This document shows, one piece after another, positions 29,868-39,008 of a DNA stretch of 64,000 nucleotides (positions are counted from its first letter, which is position 1; each line of letters starts with the position of its first letter). This DNA comes from Aestuariivirga sp. GTDB lineage: Bacteria; Pseudomonadota; Alphaproteobacteria; Rhizobiales; Aestuariivirgaceae. The stretch spans positions 1 through 64,000 of the forward strand of contig NZ_JADCDB010000010.1 of the NCBI RefSeq assembly GCF_020252395.1, in the 5' to 3' direction. Under the pieces are notes generated by a model that was given only the letters and a program-made list of their open reading frames with translations, had not been told where the DNA came from and ran no database searches. Made by a program: the position numbers and the translations under genes.

Positions 29868-29870
29868 GCC

Positions 29871-30815
29871 ATGGCCGAACACAACTCCATCTGGGAAGCG
29901 CTGGGCTTCCGCAAGGCGAGCGGCGTGGGCGAGGCGGGCTGGGGCCGCACGCTGATCGTCGCCATCGTGTCCTTCATCTACTTCCTGCCGGTGCTGTTCA
30001 TTATCTTCACTGCCTTCAAGCCGCAGGATGCCGCGCTCTCTGTGCCGCCGACGCTCTCGCCCACCTCGCTGTTCGGCCTGATCCCCGGCCAGTTCGTATT
30101 CACGCCGACTCTGGAGAATTTCGGCTCGGTGTTCATGCGCTCGATGACAGCAGGCGGCGCGCCGGAGCCCACCGGCTTCGACCGCTATTTCTTCAACTCC
30201 ATCGTGATTGCCTCGTCGTCGGTGCTCCTGGCCCTGGTGATAGGCACGCTCGCCGCCTTCGGCTTCTCGCGCTATCCGCTGAAGGGCAACGACACCTATC
30301 TCTTCATCATCCTGACGACGCGCATGCTGCCGGCGATCGTCGTCATCATCCCGGTGATCCTGATGTTCCGCGTGGTGGGCCTGTCGGGGTCCTACACCGG
30401 CATCATCCTGCTCTACACGGCTTTCAACCTTGCCTTCACCATCTGGATGATGAAGAGCTTCTTCGACGAGCTGTCGCTCGATGTCGAAGACGCAGCAAGA
30501 ATCGACGGCTCGTCGGACACCAGGGTGTTCTTCAAGATCGCGCTCCCCCAAGTGATTGCGGGGCTTGCCGCCACCTTCGTCTTCGGCCTCATCCTCACCT
30601 GGAACGAGTTTCTCTTCGCACTGCTCCTCTCGGGTCCTGATACGCGCACCGTGCCGGTGGCCATGAACCAGGCCGTCTCGTCCGGTGGCCGCGGCACCGA
30701 CTGGACGCTGCTGGCGGCCATCGAAACCCTGTTCCTCATCCCCGTCTTTCTCGTCACCTTCTTCCTGCAGAACCACCTGCTCAGAGGCGTCACTTTCGGA
30801 ACCGTAAAGCGCTGA
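29871..30815 (+). CDS. ABC sugar transporter permease
   Basis: Multi-TM; EDAARIDGSSDTRVFFKIALPQ EAA motif. Confidence 0.92.
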   Translation: MAEHNSIWEALGFRKASGVGEAGWGRTLIVAIVSFIYFLPVLFIIFTAFKPQDAALSVPPTLSPTSLFGLIPGQFVFTPTLENFGSVFMRSMTAGGAPEPTGFDRYFFNSIVIASSSVLLALVIGTLAAFGFSRYPLKGNDTYLFIILTTRMLPAIVVIIPVILMFRVVGLSGSYTGIILLYTAFNLAFTIWMMKSFFDELSLDVEDAARIDGSSDTRVFFKIALPQVIAGLAATFVFGLILTWNEFLFALLLSGPDTRTVPVAMNQAVSSGGRGTDWTLLAAIETLFLIPVFLVTFFLQNHLLRGVTFGTVKR

Positions 30816-30816
30816 C

Positions 30817-31905
30817 ATGCCGACCATCGAAATCCGAAAAGTCACCAAGCAATTCGGCGCCTTCACGGCTGTGAAGGACGCCGACCTGAAGGTCGAGGCC
30901 GGCGAGGTGGTCTGTCTCCTCGGCCCCTCGGGCTGCGGCAAGACGACGACGCTGCGCATGATCGCCGGCCTCGAGCGCGCCACCAGCGGAGACGTCATCA
31001 TCGCCGGCCAGCGCATGAACGAGTTGACCCCGCAAGAGCGTGACATCGCCATGGTGTTCCAGTTCTACGCGCTGTATCCGGCGCTCAGCGTGGGCCAGAA
31101 CATCGCCATGCCGCTTCACTACGAGAATCTCTCGAAGCCGGAATCCGATGCCCGCGTCATGAAGGTCGCGCAGATCATGCACCTCACCGAGGTGCTGGAC
31201 CGCATGCCGAACCAGATTTCGGAGGGTGAAAAGCAACGCCTCGCGGTGGCCCGTGCCATCGTGCGCGATCCCAACTGCTTCCTCTTCGATGAGCCGCTGT
31301 CGCGCCTCGACGTGGAGCTTCGCCATTCCATGCGCGGCCAGATCAAGGAGGTGCTGACCGGCCTCTCCAAGGCCACCGTCATCGTCACGCATGACCAGCT
31401 CGAGGCCCTCACCATGGCCAGCCGCATCGCCATCATGAAGGACGGCGTGATCGAGCAGGTGGGCACGCCGCACGAGGTCTTCGCCAAGCCCGTCAACGTC
31501 TTCGTCGCCAGCTTCATCGGCACTCCGCAGATGAACCTGGTCGAAGCGGACCTGCAAAGCTTCGGTGGCGGCAACGCGAATGTCGTGCTGGCCGGGCAGC
31601 CGCTCAGCATCGCGGCCGATCCTGCCGTGTCGCGGCTGAAGCCGTCGAAAGTCACCGTCGGCATCCGGCCGCGCGCCTTCACCACGGCGCAGGAGAAGGC
31701 GGACGACACCATCGCGGCCCAGGCCGAGCTGATCGAACCGATGGGAGCCGAGACGCTGATTCACGCCCGCACCTTGTCCGGAGGCGATATTCGCGTGGTG
31801 GTGCCGCGCGACAAGCGGGTGAAGGTGGGCGAGGCGCTGCACCTCAAGCCCGATCCGCGGCAGACGCATTTCTTCGGCGAGGACGGCAAGGCGGTGCGCA
31901 CATGA
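30817..31905 (+). CDS. ABC transporter ATP-binding protein, CUT1/UgpC-like (NBD2; degenerate signature ISEGE)
   Basis: GPSGCGKTT, VFQFYALYP, ISEGEKQR in place of LSGGQ, FLFDEPLSRLD, VTHDQLEA intact. Confidence 0.92.
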   Translation: MPTIEIRKVTKQFGAFTAVKDADLKVEAGEVVCLLGPSGCGKTTTLRMIAGLERATSGDVIIAGQRMNELTPQERDIAMVFQFYALYPALSVGQNIAMPLHYENLSKPESDARVMKVAQIMHLTEVLDRMPNQISEGEKQRLAVARAIVRDPNCFLFDEPLSRLDVELRHSMRGQIKEVLTGLSKATVIVTHDQLEALTMASRIAIMKDGVIEQVGTPHEVFAKPVNVFVASFIGTPQMNLVEADLQSFGGGNANVVLAGQPLSIAADPAVSRLKPSKVTVGIRPRAFTTAQEKADDTIAAQAELIEPMGAETLIHARTLSGGDIRVVVPRDKRVKVGEALHLKPDPRQTHFFGEDGKAVRT

Positions 31906-32342
31906 GCAACCAGGACCAGGGCATGACGCGGCAAGGCGCGCTGCGGCTCGAATTCTTCATCATCGGGCTTGGCATCTTCGCGCTGCTCCTGATCTTCCAG
32001 CCCTTCAGCCTGCAGCTTTTCGCCGCTGGCAGCGTGCTCGTTGTCATCGCCGGGTTGATCAACAACCTTCTGCCCATGGCGCAGCCCGGTGTCAGGGTGC
32101 GGAGCGTCGTCACCGTCGGCATGGTGGTGGCGATGATCTTCTGCATTGTGCTGCTGATCTCGATCGGTGCAGCACACCTCTATGGCGCCTTCTTCCTTAA
32201 ACCGCCGGACCCCAACACGCTGGCGGGCAAGGCGCAGTTGGCCGCGGCGCCCTTCTGGCGCCAGCCTCTGGTGTGGGGCATCGCCGCCGTGGCGGCCGTG
32301 CTGGCGCTGGCCATCGCCGCGATGAACAAGGCGCGGAACTGA
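31902..32342 (+). CDS. Uncharacterised multi-TM membrane protein in the sugar ABC operon
   Basis: 146 aa, about four hydrophobic segments; ATGA overlap with NBD2 gene. Confidence 0.75.
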   Translation: MSNQDQGMTRQGALRLEFFIIGLGIFALLLIFQPFSLQLFAAGSVLVVIAGLINNLLPMAQPGVRVRSVVTVGMVVAMIFCIVLLISIGAAHLYGAFFLKPPDPNTLAGKAQLAAAPFWRQPLVWGIAAVAAVLALAIAAMNKARN

Positions 32343-32376
32343 ATTGGCGCAAGATGAAGAACCGGAAGATCAAGCG

Positions 32377-33069
32377 ATGAGATTTCAAGGCAGGCGCGCG
32401 GTCGTCACCGGCGGCCTCTCGGGCATCGGCGAAGCGGTTGCCAGGCGGATCGAGGCTGAGGGCGGCAAGGTCGCCGTGTGGGACATGCAGGGCGGCATCA
32501 AGACCGATATTGCGAACTGGGACTCGGTCGAGGCCGCCGCGGCAGAAACCGTGCGCCAGCTGGGCGGCATCGATGTCTTGGTGAACAGTGCTGGAATCGC
32601 AGGGCCCACAGCCACCGTGACGGAACTCAAGATCGAGGATTGGCACCGCACCATCGCCATCAACCTCAACGGCACATTCTTCACCAACCGCGCCGTGGTG
32701 CCGCACATGCTGGCGGGCAATTACGGCCGCATCGTCAACATCGCCTCGATCGCCGGCAAGGAGGGCAATCCCAACGCCTCGGCCTATTCCGCCTCCAAGG
32801 CGGCGGTCATCGGCTTCACCAAGTCGCTGGCCAAGGAACTGGCCAAGACCAACATCACCGTCAACAGCGTGACGCCCGCGGCGGTGCGGACCCCGATCTT
32901 CGACCAGATCCCGCAGAGCCATGTCGACTTCATGCTCTCCAAGATCCCCATGGGCCGCCTCGGCAAGGTGGACGAGGTGGCCAGCCTCGTCTGCTGGCTG
33001 GCCAGCGAGGAATGCTCCTTCTCGACGGGCGCCGTGTTCGACGTCTCAGGCGGCCGCGCCACCTATTGA
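32377..33069 (+). CDS. SDR family oxidoreductase
   Basis: VVTGGLSGIGEAVA, NSAG, YSASKAA motifs. Confidence 0.92.
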   Translation: MRFQGRRAVVTGGLSGIGEAVARRIEAEGGKVAVWDMQGGIKTDIANWDSVEAAAAETVRQLGGIDVLVNSAGIAGPTATVTELKIEDWHRTIAINLNGTFFTNRAVVPHMLAGNYGRIVNIASIAGKEGNPNASAYSASKAAVIGFTKSLAKELAKTNITVNSVTPAAVRTPIFDQIPQSHVDFMLSKIPMGRLGKVDEVASLVCWLASEECSFSTGAVFDVSGGRATY

Positions 33070-33091
33070 GGCAGGCCACCGTGCCGGGCCT

Positions 33092-33862
33092 TCATATCGC
33101 CGTATACCCGCCGTCGATCAGCAGGTCATGGCCGCAGATCATGCCCGATGCGGGGGAGGCGAGGAACAGGATGGCGTCCGCCACTTCCACGGGCTTGCCG
33201 AAGCGGCCGCCGGGGATCTTGGCTTTCATCGGATCGCCCTTCTCGGGCTGGCCCCAGACCTGCTCGCCCATGGGGGTGAGGATCACCGTGGGGCACACCG
33301 TGTTGATCTGGATGTTGTGTTTGGCCCATTCCGACGTCATCACCTTGGTCAGCATGTTGAGGCCGCCCTTCGAGGCGCAATAGGCGCCATGCGCATCGAG
33401 CCCGATCACGCCGGCCTGGGACGAGACATTGACGATCTTGCCCCATTTCTGGGCGATCATCTGCGGCGCCAGCTCGCGGGCGAGCAGGAAGGGCGCGCGG
33501 AGGTTCACCGCCATGGTGGCGTCCCAGTCCTCGGCCTTGGCATCGAGCAGCATGTCGACCAGTGCGATTCCTGCGTTGTTGACGAGTATATCGATGACGC
33601 CGAAGGCGGCCAGCGCCTGCCGCGCGGCTTGCACGGGGCCATCGGCGGTTGCCATGTCGGCGGAGATCGTGACACAGCGGCGGCCCATGGCCTCCACGGC
33701 GGCCTTCACCTCCGCCAGGCCCGCGGCGTCGCGGCCCACTGCCGCGATGTCGGCCCCGGCATCGGCCAGCACCTTGGCTGCCGCGAGGCCGATGCCCTTG
33801 GTGGCCCCCGTCACCAGCGCACGCCGGCCCGTGAGTTCGAATCTTTTTGTCCAGTCGCCCAT
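33092..33862 (-). CDS. SDR family oxidoreductase
   Basis: ALVTGATKGIGLAAA, NNAG, YCASKGG motifs. Confidence 0.92.
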   Translation of the reverse strand: MGDWTKRFELTGRRALVTGATKGIGLAAAKVLADAGADIAAVGRDAAGLAEVKAAVEAMGRRCVTISADMATADGPVQAARQALAAFGVIDILVNNAGIALVDMLLDAKAEDWDATMAVNLRAPFLLARELAPQMIAQKWGKIVNVSSQAGVIGLDAHGAYCASKGGLNMLTKVMTSEWAKHNIQINTVCPTVILTPMGEQVWGQPEKGDPMKAKIPGGRFGKPVEVADAILFLASPASGMICGHDLLIDGGYTAI

Positions 33863-33922
33863 TGTCTCTCCTCCGGATTTTCGCGATCTTTGCTAGGAAT
33901 CGGCGAGGGAGGCAAGAAGGCC

Positions 33923-34252
33923 ATGCAGAGAATGGGACGGGTCATCAGGCTCAAGGCTGAGATCGTTCCGGAATACAAGCGCATCCACGCGGCGGTCTGG
34001 CCCGAGGTGCTGAAGGCGATCCGTGACTCGAACATCCGCAACTATACAATCTTCCTCAAGGAGCCGGAAAACCTGCTCTTCGCCTATTGGGAATATCACG
34101 GGACCGACTTCGGCGCCGACATGAAGAGGATGGCGGACGCGCCGCGCATGAAGGAGTGGTGGACCATCACCGACCCGATGCAGATTCCCTTCGAGACGCG
34201 CAAAGAGGGCGAGTGGTGGGCGGAGATGGAGGACGTGTTCCACACGGATTGA
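33923..34252 (+). CDS. L-rhamnose mutarotase-like protein
   Basis: RVIRLKAEIVPEYKRIHAAVWPEVLKAIRDSNIRNYTIF...MKEWWTITDPMQIP typical RhaM. Confidence 0.85.
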   Translation: MQRMGRVIRLKAEIVPEYKRIHAAVWPEVLKAIRDSNIRNYTIFLKEPENLLFAYWEYHGTDFGADMKRMADAPRMKEWWTITDPMQIPFETRKEGEWWAEMEDVFHTD

Positions 34253-34255
34253 CCA

Positions 34256-34290
34256 GTCCTTCTCCCGTTGCTTCGCAACGGGAGAAGGAC
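34256..34290. repeat. Perfect 16-bp-stem palindrome between convergent genes
   Basis: GTCCTTCTCCCGTTGC-TTC-GCAACGGGAGAAGGAC; may act as bidirectional terminator but lacks T-run. Confidence 0.8.
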
Positions 34291-34298
34291 CCGATGCT

Positions 34299-35228
34299 CT
34301 ATTTCTTCCGCTTCTTCCCAAAGAAGTTCCGCTCCAGTTCGGCAAAGGCCCGCTGGTAGACATTCTGCTCGGTGCGCGGGATCAGCATCACGTCGTCCTC
34401 AGGGCTTGCCACCCAGTCACCCGTCCAGACGGCGAAGGTGGTGTTGTCCGCCGTCACCGGCCAGAGGCGGGGCCCGGAAACATAGTTCATCCAAGGGATC
34501 TCGCACTTGGTGATGCGGTAGGAGAAGCTGCGCGTGATGTCATCGAGGTGGAGGAGTTCCTCGTTGATGTGCCCCTCGCCGAAGTAGAAGTCGCGCACAC
34601 CCGAGACCTTGTCGGAGCGGTGGCGCTTCAGCATGTGCATCTTGGTGATCTCGCCATGCCAGCCGCCCATGCCGGCAAAGTCGCGCATCACTTTCCACAC
34701 ACCGTCCACCGGCGCCTTTATGACGCGCGAGGTCCACACCTTGTTGGGCTGGAAGCCCTTCCAGCGCTCCGCACCCGCGGGCTTTTGCGGCTTGGTCTTG
34801 GCGATCAGGGCGGCGAGCGACTTGAAGTTGCCGGCGAAAACGTCTTTGGAAATGATCTTCTGGTACTTGCCCTCATCCCCCGGGGCCTCGTCGAATGTCG
34901 CTTCCCACTCGGCGAAGGTCTGGCCGGTATGGGTGACGGGATAGAGCCTAAGTGTCGCGAGATAGTTCTGCACCGGAAACGCTGGCGTCTCGAAGTTATA
35001 GCTGAAGCAGCGCTTCGCATCGTCCAGCATGAGCAGCCGCTCGCGCACATGGGCGCCATCGGCGAGGTGGAAGGAGCGGATGCAGCCCACCACGTCCGCG
35101 TCGAGGCCCTTCTCGATTGCCGAGCGCTTCACCGCGGTCCAGTTCGGAAGGCCGTTGAAGTCGCGCACGATGGACCAGACGGTTTCGACTGGGGCTTTGA
35201 GGATGATCGAGGCATAGGCGCGGGCCAT
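34299..35228 (-). CDS. Tandem SRPBCC (START/Bet v1-like) double-domain protein
   Basis: Two similar halves, each with ILKAPVETVWSIVRDFNGLPNW / VIKAPVDGVWKVMRDFAGMGGW pattern. Confidence 0.8.
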   Translation of the reverse strand: MARAYASIILKAPVETVWSIVRDFNGLPNWTAVKRSAIEKGLDADVVGCIRSFHLADGAHVRERLLMLDDAKRCFSYNFETPAFPVQNYLATLRLYPVTHTGQTFAEWEATFDEAPGDEGKYQKIISKDVFAGNFKSLAALIAKTKPQKPAGAERWKGFQPNKVWTSRVIKAPVDGVWKVMRDFAGMGGWHGEITKMHMLKRHRSDKVSGVRDFYFGEGHINEELLHLDDITRSFSYRITKCEIPWMNYVSGPRLWPVTADNTTFAVWTGDWVASPEDDVMLIPRTEQNVYQRAFAELERNFFGKKRKK

Positions 35229-35229
35229 A

Positions 35230-36432
35230 TCAGGCTCCTCTGGTGATGCTGCGGAAGGCGTGGACGCAGGCCTCGGCGAAAGCCGGGTCGTTGATGTGGG
35301 CGCCGACTTCGATGAGTTGGCGGTGGGGCGCGGGCTGCCAGGCCGCGCGGATCGCGCCGAACAGCGCCTGATCGGCTTGCGGATCGTGGAAGGGCTTGCC
35401 CGGCGCATCGATGGCGGAGACGCCGCCGAGCGGCAGCAGGAAGCGCACCGGGCCCTCCATACGGTTGATGCGCCCGGCGATCCACCGGCCGATGGCTGCA
35501 TTCTCCGGCGCCGTGGTGCGCATCAGCGTCACCTGGGCATTGTGGACATAGAGGTTTCGCGCAGCGAACTGCGCCGGCACCGTCTCCCGCCCGCCGAAGT
35601 TCACCATGTCGCAGGCCCCCACCGATCCCACCCAGGGAATGCGGCGGCGGATCGCGGCGCCAAAACGATCCTCCGTACACGGCAGAACGCCGCCGAAGAG
35701 ATGGTCCGCCACCTCCGTCGTGGTGATGTCGAGTGCTGCCGTGATGAGCCCCGAATCGATCAGCTTCTCCAGGCACTGGCCGCCGGTGCCGGTGGCGTGG
35801 AAGACGAAGCATTCGCAGCCGTCCTCGATCAGATGCCGGATCTGCGCGATGCAGGTCGTGGTGACGCCGAACATGGTGAGGCCCACGGCACGCTTGGATT
35901 CTTCACCTGCGGGAATGCCGTTTAGCGCCATGCCTGCGGCCGCATGCGCCGCATTGCCGATCACCGTGCGGGTGATGGCGTTGAGACCGGCGACATCGGC
36001 AACCGCATGCATCATCATGATGTCGGTGGGGCCGACATAGGGCGCCACATTGCCGGATGCCATGGTGGAGACCATCAGCTTCGGCACGCCGATCGGCAGC
36101 GCCCGCATCGCCTGCGTCACCATCGATGTATTGCCGCCGCCGCCCAGCCCCAGCACCGCGCCGATGTTCTCGCGCGAGAGAAGGAAACGCCCCAGCGCCT
36201 CAGCCATCGCGGTCACCGCGCGGCCGCGATCGGCATGGCCCAGCACGGCATCGGGGCTGGAAGGGTGATGCCTCGCCACCATCTCCGGCGTCACGTCGGC
36301 CTTCGCCGTGCTCGGCGTTGTCGAGATGTCGACCAGCAGGGCAGGGGCGCCCGTTTTCCGCACCTGCTCGACCGCGTAGCGGAGTTCCGCCTCCTTGGTG
36401 TCGCAGGTGCCGATGACGTAGACCGGCTTCAC
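35230..36432 (-). CDS. Tm-1-like ATP-binding domain protein (UPF0261)
   Basis: KPVYVIGTCDTKEAELRYAVEQV, GAVLGLGGGGNTSMVTQAMRALPIGVPKLMVSTMASG. Confidence 0.88.
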   Translation of the reverse strand: MKPVYVIGTCDTKEAELRYAVEQVRKTGAPALLVDISTTPSTAKADVTPEMVARHHPSSPDAVLGHADRGRAVTAMAEALGRFLLSRENIGAVLGLGGGGNTSMVTQAMRALPIGVPKLMVSTMASGNVAPYVGPTDIMMMHAVADVAGLNAITRTVIGNAAHAAAGMALNGIPAGEESKRAVGLTMFGVTTTCIAQIRHLIEDGCECFVFHATGTGGQCLEKLIDSGLITAALDITTTEVADHLFGGVLPCTEDRFGAAIRRRIPWVGSVGACDMVNFGGRETVPAQFAARNLYVHNAQVTLMRTTAPENAAIGRWIAGRINRMEGPVRFLLPLGGVSAIDAPGKPFHDPQADQALFGAIRAAWQPAPHRQLIEVGAHINDPAFAEACVHAFRSITRGA

Positions 36433-37271
36433 GCCTTGGCCCAGCCCTGCTTCATGTTACGATAGCCCAGCTTATAGACCTCCTCCGGCGAGGGCGCGAA
36501 GTCGCGCCACACGCGCGTCGCGGCGGCCAGCGCCGGCATCGAGCGGCCAAAGGCCTCGATGGTGAGAAAGCCGTCATACTTCGACTTCTTCAGTGCCTTG
36601 TAGGTCTCGGGCCACGGCACATGGCCCTTGCCCGGCGTGCCGCGGTCATTCTCGGAGATGTGGACGTGCACCATGTGCTTCGCGATGGTTTTGATCGCGC
36701 CCACCGGGTCCTTCTCCTCGATGTTGGAATGGAAAGTATCATACATGCCCTGGATGTGGGGGTGATTCACCTCATCGAGGTACTCGGCAAGCTGCTGCAT
36801 CGTATTCAGGAAATAGCATTCGAAACGGTTCAGCGCCTCGAGCGCGAAGGTGACGCCCTTCTTGCCCGCATAGTCGCCCGCCTTCTTGTGGAAGGAGAGC
36901 GCGCGCTTGCGCTCCGCCGCGGTCGCGGGGTTGCCGGAGAAGAAGCCGAGCTCGGAATGCATCGGGCCGCCGAGGATCGGGGCGCCCAGCGCGGCGGAAC
37001 AGTCCACCGTCCACTTTGCATAGTCCAATGCGGCGGCCTGGCTGGCCTTGTCCGGCGAGATCGGGTTCTTGCCCTGGATGACGCTCACCACCGTGCGTTC
37101 CAGCCCGATCTTCTCCAACAGCGCACCGAGCCTCGCATAGTGATCGGGCGTTCCCTCGAACATCGGAATCTCGACGCCGTCATACCCGGTCTTTTTCAAG
37201 GCGCGCAAAATAGGCTCATGCGCAAGCGTGACATGCGGCGTCCACAGCAGAAGATTGAATCCCAGCTTCAT
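36429..37271 (-). CDS. TIM-barrel sugar epimerase/isomerase (D-tagatose/psicose 3-epimerase-like)
   Basis: MKLGFNLLLWTPHVTLAHEPILRALKKTGYDGVEIPMF...DTFHSNIEEKD...VHVHISENDRGTPGKGHV. Confidence 0.85.
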   Translation of the reverse strand: MKLGFNLLLWTPHVTLAHEPILRALKKTGYDGVEIPMFEGTPDHYARLGALLEKIGLERTVVSVIQGKNPISPDKASQAAALDYAKWTVDCSAALGAPILGGPMHSELGFFSGNPATAAERKRALSFHKKAGDYAGKKGVTFALEALNRFECYFLNTMQQLAEYLDEVNHPHIQGMYDTFHSNIEEKDPVGAIKTIAKHMVHVHISENDRGTPGKGHVPWPETYKALKKSKYDGFLTIEAFGRSMPALAAATRVWRDFAPSPEEVYKLGYRNMKQGWAKA

Positions 37272-37453
37272 CCGGCGTGCCCTCCCAAGCACGGACTGCA
37301 GGACAAACCGTCCCGGTCCTCTTGTCAATTCCCGATCTGCGTCTTGCAGTGAGGAGGACCGCCGGTGAACAAGCCGCGCGGGCCCGCTTTCCCTGTGACC
37401 TGCCGCGCATGATGCATGCGCCGGTGAAGCAGCTGGCGGGATGGGCGGAAGGC

Positions 37454-38161
37454 TTATCCGAACAGCACCGCGCCGGTTTCCACCAGCGTGCGGAGGCCGA
37501 TGCCGACGGCGAAGACGCCGGCCAGCGCCTGAAAGCTGCGCGTCGCCCAGGTGAGCGTCACGGCGGTCAAGGACAGCGGCACGGCGATGACGGTGGAGAA
37601 GATCGCCATGCCGGCGATCGAGCCAAGCCCGAACAGCAGCATGAAGGCGACGCCGAGCGGAATGCTGGGTGCGGTCGAGGCGGCGAGCGCCACCAGCGCC
37701 GCCGATCCGGCCAGCCCATGCATCATGCCGATGGAGAGGCTGCGCTTCCAGCCACCGGCAGGATGTGGGTGGGCATGGTGGCTCAGCACGTGATTTTTCA
37801 CATCTCCGGCATGGCTGTGGGCATGGAAATGAGCGTTCCCGCCGTGGCGGTGGGTGTGGAAATGAACGCGGTCCCGGACAAGGATATAGAGCAGCCGCGC
37901 GCCCAGCAGCACCATCATGATGCCGACGGCGAATTCGAGGCCGCTGGCAAGCCGCTCGCTGAGGGTCAGTTCGAGGGCATAGACCGCGCCTCCGAAGGCG
38001 CCGAGCATCAGCGCGTGCCCCATGCCCCACACGGCGCCGTGGCGCACGATCTGGCCGATGCCGCGCTTTTCCACCGAGATGGTGGAGACGGCGGCAATGT
38101 GATCTGGCTCCAGTGCGTGCTGAAGGCCGAGAAGGAAGCCGAAGAAAACCCAAGTGATCAT
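37454..38161 (-). CDS. Ni/Co transporter-like membrane protein with His-rich loop
   Basis: GLQHALEPDHIAAVST (HX4DH-like), cytoplasmic His-rich stretch HFHTHRHGGNAHFHAHSHAGDVKNHVLSHHAHPHP. Confidence 0.7.
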   Translation of the reverse strand: MITWVFFGFLLGLQHALEPDHIAAVSTISVEKRGIGQIVRHGAVWGMGHALMLGAFGGAVYALELTLSERLASGLEFAVGIMMVLLGARLLYILVRDRVHFHTHRHGGNAHFHAHSHAGDVKNHVLSHHAHPHPAGGWKRSLSIGMMHGLAGSAALVALAASTAPSIPLGVAFMLLFGLGSIAGMAIFSTVIAVPLSLTAVTLTWATRSFQALAGVFAVGIGLRTLVETGAVLFG

Positions 38162-38224
38162 GGGAAAGCTATAGACCGCCCGCCGCCCCGGTGCGAGGGT
38201 TGTTTGCGGCAGGCTTCCCCTCAC

Positions 38225-38257
38225 TTCCGTCACCCTGGCGAGAACCGGGACGACGGA
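38225..38257. repeat. REP-like dispersed element, degenerate copy
   Basis: ttccgtcaccctggcgagaaccgggacgacgga; TCCGTC/GACGGA arms. Confidence 0.55.
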
Positions 38258-38258
38258 C

Positions 38259-39005
38259 TTATGGAGTGAGATGACACCCCGGCTTGCGGTGGCCTGACAC
38301 ATATTCGTCGATCAGCTGGCGAAAGCGCGTGGGGCCGAAGCTGGGGAAGTGGCCGCCATGGATGATCGAAACGGGGAGCGCGCGCAGGCGGTTGAGTGTT
38401 TCGGCATAGGTCTGAACATCGGAGTGATAGGCATCGTCGATCAGCGGGCCGTCATAGACGATGTCGCCGGCGAGGAAGGTGCCGGTCCTCCGCTCGAACA
38501 GGCCGATGCCGCCGGGTGAATGGCCCGGAGTATGGACGACTTCGAAGGCGCGGTCGCCGAGGTCGATGATGTCGCCCGCTTCGAGGATGCGCTCTGCCTT
38601 GGCGGGCTTCACATGGTATTTCGCCTGGTCCCAGCCCTCGGGCTGGCAGATGAACATCTCGTCGGTGGCGTAGTGGGCGAGGATGAGATCGTTTCGTGGA
38701 TCGGCGAGAATTGCGGCCTCCGCGGAATGAACAGCACAGTGGCCGAACTCGTGATGGCAGCCGATGTGGTCGAAGTGGGTGTGGCTCGCCACGCAGGCGA
38801 GCTCACGCTCCGAGACCAGCGGCACGTGGGCGCGCAGGCTGAAATGGCCAAGGCCAGAATCGAACAGCAGGTCGCGGTCGCGGCCGCGCACATGCCAGAT
38901 GTTGCAGCGGAAGAAGGGCTTGATCCACGGCTCGTGGATCAGCGTCACGCCATCGGCGAAGGGGAGCGTTTCGTACCACTGGCCGGCGCTGATGCGGAGT
39001 TCCAT
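38259..39005 (-). CDS. MBL-fold metallo-hydrolase
   Basis: ASHTHFDHIGCHHEF, TPGHSPGGIGLFERRTGTFLAGDIVYDG. Confidence 0.9.
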   Translation of the reverse strand: MELRISAGQWYETLPFADGVTLIHEPWIKPFFRCNIWHVRGRDRDLLFDSGLGHFSLRAHVPLVSERELACVASHTHFDHIGCHHEFGHCAVHSAEAAILADPRNDLILAHYATDEMFICQPEGWDQAKYHVKPAKAERILEAGDIIDLGDRAFEVVHTPGHSPGGIGLFERRTGTFLAGDIVYDGPLIDDAYHSDVQTYAETLNRLRALPVSIIHGGHFPSFGPTRFRQLIDEYVSGHRKPGCHLTP

Positions 39006-39008
39006 GGC

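Noticed and set aside
29292-31052. 586-aa minus-strand ORF opposite ABC permease genes, charged and Gln/Glu/His-rich
   Set aside because: Complement of TM-coding codons in GC-rich DNA gives charged low-complexity frames; no family signal.
38162-38258. GGGGAAGCCTGCCGCAAACAACCCTCGCACC on the minus strand upstream of the Ni/Co-type transporter, superficially like a cobalamin riboswitch core
   Set aside because: Interval is only 97 bp, part of it is a REP-like repeat, and the conserved B12-box order is not present; a covariance-model scan would be needed to revive it.
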